DNA from: Chryseobacterium sp.
Lineage (GTDB): Bacteria > Bacteroidota > Bacteroidia > Flavobacteriales > Weeksellaceae
Direction: 5' to 3'
DNA: 64,000 nt
Assembly: GCF_008014695.1 (NCBI RefSeq)
Contig: NZ_VOXE01000003.1
Coordinates: 396,217 to 460,216 of the forward strand
Shown: in pieces, positions 34,791 to 42,769 of the stretch
Layout of the letters: the number at the start of each line of letters is the position of its first letter
How positions within the stretch are numbered: position 1 is the first letter of the stretch
Position numbers and translations under genes: made by a program
The notes under the pieces: model-generated
What the model saw: only the letters and a program-made list of their open reading frames with translations
The model's database searches: none
What the model was told of the DNA's origin: nothing

Positions 34791-35391
34791 CGCGCTTTTC
34801 ATAGGACTCTCCGTCTTTTCAACTGCGCAGATTTCGGTGGCCGCAAAGGCAAATTTACTGTTCCCAACCAGTTCTTCTTCATGGAAAAACATTTCCGCTT
34901 CAGCAGTTGAAGCTTATGATAAGGACGGAAAGAATAATGTAGGTTTCAACGCAGGGTTGTCTGTGAAGATGAATATCCTCAGTTCTCTTTTCATCATGCC
35001 CGAAATTTACTACACGACTTTCAAGAATGAATTTACAGATCCGGTGAGTAACACAAAATTCGAAGCAAAAAGCAACAGAGTTGATGTTCCGGTATTGGTA
35101 GGATACAAAGTGCTTGGCGATAATCTGGGTCTCTTTATCGGCCCGGTTGCCTCTTACAATCTTGCAGGAGATGACCAGTTCAATGATTTCAAGGAAAATG
35201 CCCTGAAAGAATTTACTGTAGGTTTTCAGTTCGGTGCGCAGCTTCAGATCAAGGATTTTATCGTAAACGGAAGATATGAAGGCGCGTTCAGCAATGACCA
35301 GCGTGATTTCATCAACAAAAACACAAATCAGACGATCCGATACGACAGTCGCCCGAGTTTATTTATTGTTGGAGCTGGATATCAGTTCTAA
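34774..35391 (+). CDS. Outer-membrane beta-barrel protein (porin-like, PorT-type)
   Basis: 205 aa. Signal peptide MIKLFSALFIGLSVFSTAQ, then alternating hydrophobic beta-strands (VGFNAGLSVKMNILSSLFIMPEIYYTTF, VPVLVGYKVLGDNLGLFIGPVASYNL) ending in an aromatic-terminal strand LFIVGAGYQF, the signature of a small outer-membrane barrel. It begins 17 bases inside the MlaF gene, so it is translationally linked to the lipid transporter, suggesting an outer-membrane component or a lipid-homeostasis partner; this link is inference. Confidence 0.85.
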   Translation: MIKLFSALFIGLSVFSTAQISVAAKANLLFPTSSSSWKNISASAVEAYDKDGKNNVGFNAGLSVKMNILSSLFIMPEIYYTTFKNEFTDPVSNTKFEAKSNRVDVPVLVGYKVLGDNLGLFIGPVASYNLAGDDQFNDFKENALKEFTVGFQFGAQLQIKDFIVNGRYEGAFSNDQRDFINKNTNQTIRYDSRPSLFIVGAGYQF

Positions 35392-35413
35392 AGATCAGAA
35401 ATTCAGATATAAA

Positions 35414-35445
35414 AAAAGTTTATTGAAGCGATTCAATAAACTTTT
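35414..35445. terminator. Bidirectional terminator between convergent genes
   Basis: A 14-pair perfect stem (AAAAGTTTATTGAA / TTCAATAAACTTTT) with loop GCGA and T runs on both strands. Confidence 0.88.
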
Positions 35446-35481
35446 CTATTTTGGTCCGAATCCTATTCCAGATTTTTCTCT

Positions 35482-37167
35482 CTATTTTTCAGCGGCAACT
35501 TTCGCGCTTCCTAAAATCTTTTCCAGAATTTTAAGGGTGATGAGGTAGGTTGGTTTTACTCCTGTCAGTCCAAGTCCGCCCGATGATAGGGTTGAGCCTG
35601 TTTCCAGGGGGTTATCAGACGCGTAATACGCATAACACACAAACAGGTCCTGGGAAATATGATGGCGGATTTTAGAAGCCACCTGAATCGCTTTCTGATA
35701 ATGAGCGCCTTCCATTTCCAGCCCTATTGCTTTCCATGAGGTATCCATGAAATATTTGAGGATGTCCTTGTTCTGGAGTGAAGTTCCGAGCACCGTAATC
35801 ATGGCGCCTTCGTAGGATTTCAGTTCTTCATCTTCAAAATCAGACAGTTTCAGTGCATTTTCAAAGGAGTAATTATCAGCAGTTCCTTCAAAAATGTGGG
35901 AGGTTGGGATCATGATGTCACCTTTTCCGCCTGTTAAAATACCGGCTTTTCCCATAATGGAAACCGATTTCACCTTCATGGTATAAATTTCACCGTTGAA
36001 ATCATACGGTCGCAGCAGTTCATCCATCACTTCATAAGCCTGTTCGCCAAAAGCATAGTCGAAAACCATGATCACATCATCTCCGGAGTACTTTATACCC
36101 GCAAATGGCGTATTTTTCAAATCGGTTTTGGATAAATCGATGATCTGCACATCAATATTGCTGCCGCTTTGGTCGTCAATGTAAATCAGACCGGCATTTT
36201 GGGAATGTTCGAGTACTTTTTCCTGAAGGGCCTTTTTATTTGAAATATCCTGATACAGTTTGTAATCTACAGTTTTCGTGGTTTTCTTGCCGAGCGCGTC
36301 GTTGGCATACAGCATGTTTTTCACCGAATGCATGTTGGCTGAAATAATATGCAAAGGCCGCATGTGGAGATTGTTCTCTGCAAGTACCTCTTTTACTTTA
36401 TTTGCCCATTTTTCTCCGAAAAAGTGATGTCCAACCCTTTCGCGAAGGATGGCGGAGAAATGAACTTCGCGTTCGCGGATCTTTTTAAAATCGTTAAAAC
36501 TTTCGTTTCCGAGATAGTAAATAATCTTGAAAAGCCGGTCCGGATTTCCATCGTCACCAAAAGAGTTATATGCATTTAGGGTTTCATCGAAAGTCCTTCC
36601 TAAAAGGGATGAAAGGTGAATCAAGGCTACTTCTTTTTCCTTACGGCTGAACTGTTTTTCCCCTTTTGCCACTTCTTCAATGATTTTCCAGGCGCGTGTA
36701 GGTCGGTCGTTTTCATCGGTGATGAACGCCAGATTGCGGATTTTGTCAGCTTCAATGTAAAGAAAGGTGAGGTGGGTCAGGATATCATAGATTTCCGAAC
36801 GGCCAAGCAGCACTTCAATGTTCATCTGGTGCTCATCGATTCTGTAGCAGTTTCTCCGTCTTTTTTTCGGCACAATTACTTCAAAACTTCCTTTTTCGAA
36901 ACCTTCATCGGATGTGAGATGGATGAAAGAGCATTCTTCAATGCCTTCCGGAAGCCTGTCGAGGACATAAAGGAGCCCGTCCAGTTCAATTTTATTGGCG
37001 ACACCCATTGTTCCGTAAATTTCAGGATTAATGGTCGTAAGCAGTGTTCTTAAACTTTCTCCGGAGATACCCGACGGTTTAAAAAAACCGCGATAGAAGA
37101 GATGACGCATGGAAACATACAGCCTTTCGATGGCTTCGGTGGTTTCTCTGGCCCTTGAATTTACCAT
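35482..37167 (-). CDS. Uncharacterised conserved protein (DUF6909-type) with nucleosidase-like C-terminal part
   Basis: 561 aa, soluble, no signal peptide. The N-terminal ~330 residues are helix rich (from RETTEAIERLYVSMRHLFYRG) and resemble nothing I can name. The C-terminal ~200 residues contain KGDIMIPTSHI near 415 and GLEMEGAHY near 481, which resemble the (E/D)MEGA and GD-x-(V/I)IP signatures of the nucleoside phosphorylase/MTA-SAH nucleosidase fold. I believe it belongs to a Bacteroidetes family of unknown function (DUF6909). The promoter carries a perfect palindrome. Nucleoside or nucleotide cleavage is a hypothesis only. Confidence 0.7.
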   Translation of the reverse strand: MVNSRARETTEAIERLYVSMRHLFYRGFFKPSGISGESLRTLLTTINPEIYGTMGVANKIELDGLLYVLDRLPEGIEECSFIHLTSDEGFEKGSFEVIVPKKRRRNCYRIDEHQMNIEVLLGRSEIYDILTHLTFLYIEADKIRNLAFITDENDRPTRAWKIIEEVAKGEKQFSRKEKEVALIHLSSLLGRTFDETLNAYNSFGDDGNPDRLFKIIYYLGNESFNDFKKIREREVHFSAILRERVGHHFFGEKWANKVKEVLAENNLHMRPLHIISANMHSVKNMLYANDALGKKTTKTVDYKLYQDISNKKALQEKVLEHSQNAGLIYIDDQSGSNIDVQIIDLSKTDLKNTPFAGIKYSGDDVIMVFDYAFGEQAYEVMDELLRPYDFNGEIYTMKVKSVSIMGKAGILTGGKGDIMIPTSHIFEGTADNYSFENALKLSDFEDEELKSYEGAMITVLGTSLQNKDILKYFMDTSWKAIGLEMEGAHYQKAIQVASKIRHHISQDLFVCYAYYASDNPLETGSTLSSGGLGLTGVKPTYLITLKILEKILGSAKVAAEK

Positions 37168-37170
37168 AGA

Positions 37171-37190
37171 TTATCTTTTGGCAAAGATAA
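37171..37190. promoter_or_regulatory. Perfect palindrome overlapping the promoter of the 561-aa protein gene
   Basis: TTATCTTTTGGCAAAGATAA reads TTATCTTT-tggc-AAAGATAA. Its right half is the minus-strand -7 box TATCTTTG (37182-37189), 14 bases before the ATG. Either an operator or a coincidence of two facing -7 boxes. Confidence 0.5.
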
Positions 37191-37308
37191 TACATCTGTT
37201 TGAAATCTGATTAAACGGTAAATGAAGAAATTGTGTACTTGCAACTTTGTTTTCAATGTAATATAGAAAAAAGCAGTGTTAAAGATATATTAAAGTGATT
37301 CATACAGT

Positions 37309-37339
37309 TTGTATCTACCATTAAAATTGAGTAAATTTG
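37309..37339 (+). promoter_or_regulatory. Promoter of the superoxide dismutase gene
   Basis: TTG (37309-37311) and TAAATTTG (37332-37339) separated by 20 bases, the full Bacteroidetes consensus. The ATG follows 27 bases later. Confidence 0.7.
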
Positions 37340-37366
37340 AATCATAACATTTAAAATCAATAAATT

Positions 37367-37963
37367 ATGTCATTTGAATTACCACAATTAAACTATGCTT
37401 ATGACGCATTGGAACCAGCCATTGATGCAAGAACAATGGAAATTCACCATACAAAACACCATCAAGCATATATTGATAACTTAAACAAAGCCATTGCAGG
37501 GACAGATCTGGAAGGGAAAACCATCGAAGAAATCTGCAAAACGGGAACCGATAAACCGGCAGTCCGCAACAACGGCGGCGGCCATTTTAACCACACTCTT
37601 TTCTGGGAAATCCTAACTCCTGGCGGAAGCAAAGAACCGGTAGGAAATGTAAAAACTGCTATTGAGGCTTTTGGAGGTTTCGAGAAATTTAAAACTGATT
37701 TTTCTGAAGCGGCTAAAACCAGATTCGGTTCTGGCTGGGCCTGGCTGTGTAAGAAAGACGACGGCTCAGTTTCCGTTTGTTCTACTCCGAATCAGGACAA
37801 TCCATTGATGCCTGTTTCAGAATGCAAAGGAGTTCCTGTATTAGGACTCGATGTTTGGGAACATGCTTATTATTTAAATTACCAGAATAAAAGACCCGAT
37901 TATGTTGCTGCATTTTTCGACCTGATCAATTGGGATAAAGTAGAAGAGAAGTTCAATAAATAA
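37367..37963 (+). CDS. Superoxide dismutase, Fe/Mn type
   Basis: 198 aa, cytoplasmic (no signal peptide), converting superoxide to peroxide and oxygen. Metal ligands are seen in MEIHHTKHH (His27), [14 protein letters not shown], and [15 protein letters not shown] (the Asp and His pair). The NGGGHxNH block is more like Mn or cambialistic enzymes; the metal cannot be fixed from sequence alone, so sodA versus sodB is left open. Single gene with a canonical promoter and a strong terminator. Confidence 0.95.
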   Translation: MSFELPQLNYAYDALEPAIDARTMEIHHTKHHQAYIDNLNKAIAGTDLEGKTIEEICKTGTDKPAVRNNGGGHFNHTLFWEILTPGGSKEPVGNVKTAIEAFGGFEKFKTDFSEAAKTRFGSGWAWLCKKDDGSVSVCSTPNQDNPLMPVSECKGVPVLGLDVWEHAYYLNYQNKRPDYVAAFFDLINWDKVEEKFNK

Positions 37964-37982
37964 GAAACAAATAATATCTATT

Positions 37983-38019
37983 AAAACAAAAGGTTCAGCA
38001 TCGCTGAACCTTTTGTTTT
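37983..38019. terminator. Bidirectional terminator after superoxide dismutase
   Basis: A 17-pair stem (AAAACAAAAGGTTCAGC / its complement) with loop ATC. It reaches into the stop codon of the convergent lipoprotein gene and can serve both. Confidence 0.88.
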
Positions 38020-38434
38020 AATGTGCATCGGCACCACTTAAATTGTTCATCTTCAGGCCATATTTCCATTTAACATAAGCAAAAACCTGATACAGTTTGT
38101 ATTCGAAATTCAGGCCGTAGTTTTCATTCGGGTCATAATCGATGGAAGATTCAATGATGTTTGGATAGCGACCGGAATAATAATACGAATTCCATTCGCT
38201 TACCAGAAACCTGTTCTTCGTTTTCAGATAACTTTCGGTGTACTGATTTGCCGGTTTGGCTATCGCATTTAAAAAGTAGTCGTACTGCGTGTCAATAACC
38301 TGTAAATCCCATTCGCCATCCTCAGATTTGGAGGGTTTCATTGAGGTATTGTTTTTATTTTTTTCGGGTGTGGTCTGTGACGAGCATGCTGCGGCAAATA
38401 AAACGAAAAGCAGCGTCAGGATAATATTTTTCAT
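38018..38434 (-). CDS. Small lipoprotein, DUF6146-type
   Basis: 138 aa. Signal with lipobox FAAACSS (Cys17), then a low-complexity spacer rich in Asn, Lys and Ser, then a conserved domain with DYFLNAIAKPANQYTESYLKTKNR and SEWNSYYYSGRYPNIIESSIDYD. I recognise this as a Bacteroidetes family of unknown function (DUF6146). Probably a periplasm-facing lipoprotein. Confidence 0.78.
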   Translation of the reverse strand: MKNIILTLLFVLFAAACSSQTTPEKNKNNTSMKPSKSEDGEWDLQVIDTQYDYFLNAIAKPANQYTESYLKTKNRFLVSEWNSYYYSGRYPNIIESSIDYDPNENYGLNFEYKLYQVFAYVKWKYGLKMNNLSGADAH

Positions 38435-38460
38435 TCTTTTTTATGTAAAGTTAGTAAAAT

Positions 38461-38489
38461 AAAAAAACCGAAGACAGCATCTTCGGTTT
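38461..38489 (-). terminator. Terminator of the EEP nuclease gene
   Basis: Stem AAACCGAAGA / TCTTCGGTTT with a five-base loop; on the minus strand it is followed by seven T. Confidence 0.85.
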
Positions 38490-38505
38490 AATAAATATTT
38501 GATTT

Positions 38506-39708
38506 TTATTTGTTAGTTACATGTTCTTTCTGCACAACAGATACAGCCGGAAAGTGGTCACTGTATCCTCCCGTGTAGCGGTCGCCATCCCATGATCTGA
38601 ACGGGTAGCCTTTCCACTGACCCTGTGAATTCACAAGGTACGAAGGAGCGAAAATTTCAGCTTTAAAAACAGAATAGGTTTTGGTGAGTTTTTCAGGAGA
38701 ATAAAGGTTTTTTGAAACGATGATCTGGTCAAAAAGATTCGGTGCATCGCGGTATGCCAAAGAAGCAACACCGCCTTTATAAAGTTTCATCATCAGATTA
38801 TAATAAGGAGATTTATCTGACAATTCGGAAGGGTCACCCACTGCACCGAGATATTTCTTAAGACTCGGACTCACCGGATCATCATTGAAATCTCCCATGG
38901 CAAACAGTTTAATATTAGGATCTTCCGCGCGCAGTTTATCCATTTCTTCTTTCAAAGCCGTTGCTGCAGCGATACGTCTTGGCAGCGAACGAGCTTCACC
39001 ACCACTTCTTGAAGGCCAGTGATTCATGAAAACTGCAATTTTTTCGCCGTCAAGAAGGCCTTTTACAACGAGGATATCCCGCGTGTAACTCCGTTTTCCT
39101 TCATCATCAAAAATTTTGAGTTCCTTTTTGTAAAATTCAGATACGGTGAATCTTTTTTTCTGGTAAATGATGGCAATATCAATCCCTCTCGCATCATAAG
39201 AGTTATAATGGATGATTCCGTAATTGCTTTTTGCCAGTAAAGGATGACTGATAAGATCTTCGATAACCTTTCTGTTTTCAACTTCAATTAAGCCTACAAT
39301 GGCAGGATTGTCATTGGTGTACTGTCTCCCGAGTTCTGAAATCACTTTGGCTTCGTTCGCCAGTTTTTGGTTGTACTTTTCGGTATTCCAGTTTTTAGCA
39401 CTGTTTGCGGTGAAATCATCAGCCAGTATCTGGTACCGGATAACTTTTTTACCTTTTAAAAGCTCATCGCTCCAAGGACCCTTATATTCCTCTGTAGTTT
39501 CGAGATATTTAATGGAATCAAGGGGGACACTTCTGTGGAAGGCCGGATTATTAACGTCTTTAGTACCGTCAATATAATCAGCGGAAGGAACCGTGTCCCA
39601 TAAATTTTCAACATTCAGAAATGCGATAGTTGCTCTCTGTACCTGCTTTTGCTGAGAAAAACTGAACCCGAAAACAAACAGAATGAATAAAGTCAAATAT
39701 TTTTTCAT
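38506..39708 (-). CDS. Exported endonuclease/exonuclease/phosphatase (EEP) family protein
   Basis: 400 aa. Signal peptide MKKYLTLFILFVFGFSFSQ. The EEP fold motifs appear in order: FLNVENLWDT (metal-binding Asn), GLIEVENRKV (catalytic Glu), NHWPSRSGGE (His), MGDFNDDP (Asp and Asn) and YSDHFPAVS (the terminal Asp-His). It is therefore probably an active extracytoplasmic nuclease or phosphodiesterase, perhaps for DNA scavenging, but EEP substrates range from nucleic acids to inositol phosphates. Monocistronic. Confidence 0.88.
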   Translation of the reverse strand: MKKYLTLFILFVFGFSFSQQKQVQRATIAFLNVENLWDTVPSADYIDGTKDVNNPAFHRSVPLDSIKYLETTEEYKGPWSDELLKGKKVIRYQILADDFTANSAKNWNTEKYNQKLANEAKVISELGRQYTNDNPAIVGLIEVENRKVIEDLISHPLLAKSNYGIIHYNSYDARGIDIAIIYQKKRFTVSEFYKKELKIFDDEGKRSYTRDILVVKGLLDGEKIAVFMNHWPSRSGGEARSLPRRIAAATALKEEMDKLRAEDPNIKLFAMGDFNDDPVSPSLKKYLGAVGDPSELSDKSPYYNLMMKLYKGGVASLAYRDAPNLFDQIIVSKNLYSPEKLTKTYSVFKAEIFAPSYLVNSQGQWKGYPFRSWDGDRYTGGYSDHFPAVSVVQKEHVTNK

Positions 39709-39896
39709 AGGAAATTTACATATTTTTAAGGGTGTAAAATTAGTAATTATTTCCGAGGCTTACACTTAAATCTATAAAAAGGAAGTTTCAATTAACTTTT
39801 TCCCTGTTTTAATATATATTTAGAAGCATTAACAATTTTTAATACTGATATACTGAATAAAGTGTTAAAAATGTTTAACTTAATAAAAATTAAGAT

Positions 39897-39904
39897 TAAA
39901 TTTG
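39897..39904 (+). promoter_or_regulatory. -7 element of the TonB receptor / DUF5689 operon
   Basis: TAAATTTG lies 47 bases before the ATG at 39952 and inside the longer open frame, arguing that the longer N-terminus is not translated. Confidence 0.5.
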
Positions 39905-39951
39905 TTGCCCCTTTAAAAACTAGTATAAAAAGGAAAATAAAAACATTGGCT

Positions 39952-42753
39952 ATGATAAAAAAATTATCCTTAATCTCATTGTTTACTTTGCTTCCCGCAT
40001 CTTATTATTTTGCACAGACTACGGTCTATGCATATATTAAAGATGCACAGGGAAAGGCAGTTGAAAACGCAGAGATTGATCTTGCTCAGTCTGCCAACGA
40101 CGTTACCGCAGATAAAATCGGATATTTCCAGTTTGTTGATATGCAGCCGGGACATTACGTAATTACGGTGTCCAAGCAGAACTTCGATTCAAAAATTATT
40201 GAATTTGATGTAAATGCAGATGAAAAACGAAAAGATCTGGGAGTTATAAATCTTACTGTATCTGGAGCTGCAGAAGCCGGCGTAATGCTGGTAGACGATT
40301 CCGCAAACGATACTGATGAAGGAGGCTCTTCTATGCAGCCAACCGTTGGGCTTTTGAGTTCCGGGCGTGATGCCTTCCAGAATGTAACTGCTTTTGAACT
40401 GGGCGCGTACTGGTTCCGACCGAGAGGAATTGAAAACCGTTTTGAAGACGTTCTGTTCAACGGGGTCTCCATGTCTAAGAATGATGACGGTAAAGTAGAT
40501 TTCAGCAATTGGGGCGGCCTCAACGATGTGACCCGTTATCCGTACGAAAATGTAGACAATATTACACCATCAGAATATGCATTCGGTAATTTGGGTGGTG
40601 TTGTGTATTACAATACAAGAGCTTCAAGCTACAGAAAACAGACTTCTTTGGCATATTCCTTCACGAACAGAAGCTATTTCCACAGAGCAATGGCCACCTA
40701 TTCAAGCGGGCTGAGCAAAAACGGATGGGCTTTTACCTTTTCCGGAAGCAGAAGATGGGCAGACGATGGTGTGCTTGACGGAACTTACCAGGATTCGTAC
40801 GCCTATTTCGCCGCTATCGAAAAACAGTTTAGCAGCCGCCACGCCATTAACTTTACTGCATTCGGATCTCCTACTTACAGAGCCTCCAATTCTCCAAACA
40901 CTCAGGAAACCTATGACATCATGGGTAAAAACTATAATGCCTACTGGGGATGGCAGGACGGGGAGAAAAGAAACTCCAGGATCAGAAAAGTATTTGAGCC
41001 AATGTTTATGATTTCTGATTATTTAAAATTAGGGAAAACAAGCAACTGGAACAATACCCTTTCTTACCAGTTCGGTAGAGACGGACGAAGCAGACTCGAC
41101 TGGTTTCACGCTGCAGACCCAAATCCTACTTATTACAGAAAACTTCCGGGATATTTATTCCAGGATGTCGATTCCGATGGTGGTGTGCAAATCACTGCTG
41201 CAGAACAGCCACTATATGATGCGGAAGTGCTGAAATGGCAAACCGATCCGAATGTGAGTCAAATCGACTGGAACTCGCTTTACAACGCCAACTATCTTAA
41301 CCGATATGATATGAACGGCAAGCCGAGAGGTGCGGTTTATACCATTGTTGATGATGTAAATAAAGACAAAACGATTAATTTCGTATCACATTTTGATACC
41401 CGTTTGGCTTCTAACTGGAAACTGAACATCAATTTTAACTATCAGAACTTAAAATCTGATAATTTCCGGGAAATGAAGGATCTTTTGGGCGCTCTTTATT
41501 CTAATGATCTCAATGCCTTTAATTATGACGCTCCCAATGATCTGGATAACCCGGACAGAAAAATTATGGTGGGCGACAGAACCCAGTATTCTTATGAGTT
41601 AATGAGAAATCAGTATGCTTTAAATGCCTCTACTGAAGTTGATTTCCCTAAATGGAATTTTGTTGCATCAGTTTTCTCTTCTTATTCTGAATCTCAGAGA
41701 GACGGTGATTACAGACATGCAAGATTCAACAGCAAAGGAAAAAGTGAATTGTTCGATGCTTTTGATGCGGGAATCAAAGGAAAAATTACCTATAAAATCA
41801 ACGGGAAGAACTTTATCGTATATAACGGAGCTTTCTTTAGCCTCGCACCCACATTAAATGAAATTTTCATCAGCCCAAGGGTTACCAATATGATTACCCC
41901 GAGTGTTGATAATCAGATTATCAACTCCAATGATCTGAGCTATATTTTAAGAAGCCAGATCCTTAAACTGAGAGTTGGGGCTTATTACACCACCATCAAC
42001 AATGCTACTGAAATATCCAGATATTATGCTGACGTTTCGAGCGCTACGGTTGATCAGGGCAACGCACTCGTGGCTGAAATCCTGAGCGGGGTAAATAAAA
42101 CCTATAAAGGTCTTGAACTTGGAGCTGAGTTGAAGATTACTCCAACTTTAAGCGCAACGGGTGTAGTAAGTTACGGGGACTACAGAATCACCAACAATCC
42201 GAAAGTTTCGACTTTCGACGATGATTCAGGATATATTTCGTCTGAATCTCGATGGGGAAATGCCAAACTGAAAGACTATAAAATTGCGGGCACCCCACAG
42301 AAAGCTTATTCACTAGGATTGCGGTATAATTCCACCAAATTCTGGTGGGTGGGTGCTTCGGCAAACTACCTGCAGGATCAGTTCCTGGATTTTTCAGCCC
42401 TTAACAAAACAACTTCTCTGTTCACAGATCCTATAACAGGAGATAATTATAACGGCGTTACTCCTGAATTAATTGAAAAACTTACTGCTCAGCAGAAATT
42501 TGAAGATCAGTTCATGTTAAATGCCAATATTGGTAAATCATTCCTCTTCGGAAAATACAGAATGGGCGTAAGTTTAAGTGTGAACAACATCCTGAACAAC
42601 CGCGATTATGTGACCGGTGGTTTCGAACAGGGACGTAATGTGAATTTCCCTGAAGCATTGCTGGATTCGAACCGCAAGTATCCTTATTTTGCACCTAAAT
42701 TATGGTATGACCGTGGGACTACATTCTTTGCCAATGTTTATTTAAGATTTTAA
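39952..42753 (+). CDS. TonB-dependent receptor with N-terminal carboxypeptidase-regulatory-like domain
   Basis: 933-aa outer-membrane receptor. Signal peptide MIKKLSLISLFTLLPASYYFAQ, a CarboxypepD-like beta-sandwich (VYAYIKDAQGKAVENAEIDL, about 24-95), a plug (QNVTAFELGAYWFRPRGIENRFEDVLFNGVSM) and a long barrel that ends in an aromatic strand TFFANVYLRF. It imports a substrate through energy supplied by TonB. A longer frame from a GTG at 39862 is rejected: it lacks a signal peptide and spans a promoter box. Lies 16 bp before a DUF5689 lipoprotein, most likely its substrate-capturing partner. Confidence 0.93.
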   Translation: MIKKLSLISLFTLLPASYYFAQTTVYAYIKDAQGKAVENAEIDLAQSANDVTADKIGYFQFVDMQPGHYVITVSKQNFDSKIIEFDVNADEKRKDLGVINLTVSGAAEAGVMLVDDSANDTDEGGSSMQPTVGLLSSGRDAFQNVTAFELGAYWFRPRGIENRFEDVLFNGVSMSKNDDGKVDFSNWGGLNDVTRYPYENVDNITPSEYAFGNLGGVVYYNTRASSYRKQTSLAYSFTNRSYFHRAMATYSSGLSKNGWAFTFSGSRRWADDGVLDGTYQDSYAYFAAIEKQFSSRHAINFTAFGSPTYRASNSPNTQETYDIMGKNYNAYWGWQDGEKRNSRIRKVFEPMFMISDYLKLGKTSNWNNTLSYQFGRDGRSRLDWFHAADPNPTYYRKLPGYLFQDVDSDGGVQITAAEQPLYDAEVLKWQTDPNVSQIDWNSLYNANYLNRYDMNGKPRGAVYTIVDDVNKDKTINFVSHFDTRLASNWKLNINFNYQNLKSDNFREMKDLLGALYSNDLNAFNYDAPNDLDNPDRKIMVGDRTQYSYELMRNQYALNASTEVDFPKWNFVASVFSSYSESQRDGDYRHARFNSKGKSELFDAFDAGIKGKITYKINGKNFIVYNGAFFSLAPTLNEIFISPRVTNMITPSVDNQIINSNDLSYILRSQILKLRVGAYYTTINNATEISRYYADVSSATVDQGNALVAEILSGVNKTYKGLELGAELKITPTLSATGVVSYGDYRITNNPKVSTFDDDSGYISSESRWGNAKLKDYKIAGTPQKAYSLGLRYNSTKFWWVGASANYLQDQFLDFSALNKTTSLFTDPITGDNYNGVTPELIEKLTAQQKFEDQFMLNANIGKSFLFGKYRMGVSLSVNNILNNRDYVTGGFEQGRNVNFPEALLDSNRKYPYFAPKLWYDRGTTFFANVYLRF

Positions 42754-42769
42754 TAATAAAATACATCCA

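Noticed and set aside
39862..39951. N-terminal extension of the TonB receptor from a GTG
   Set aside because: The extension is basic, has no signal peptide at its start and contains a TAAATTTG promoter element; the ATG at 39952 begins a clean signal peptide.
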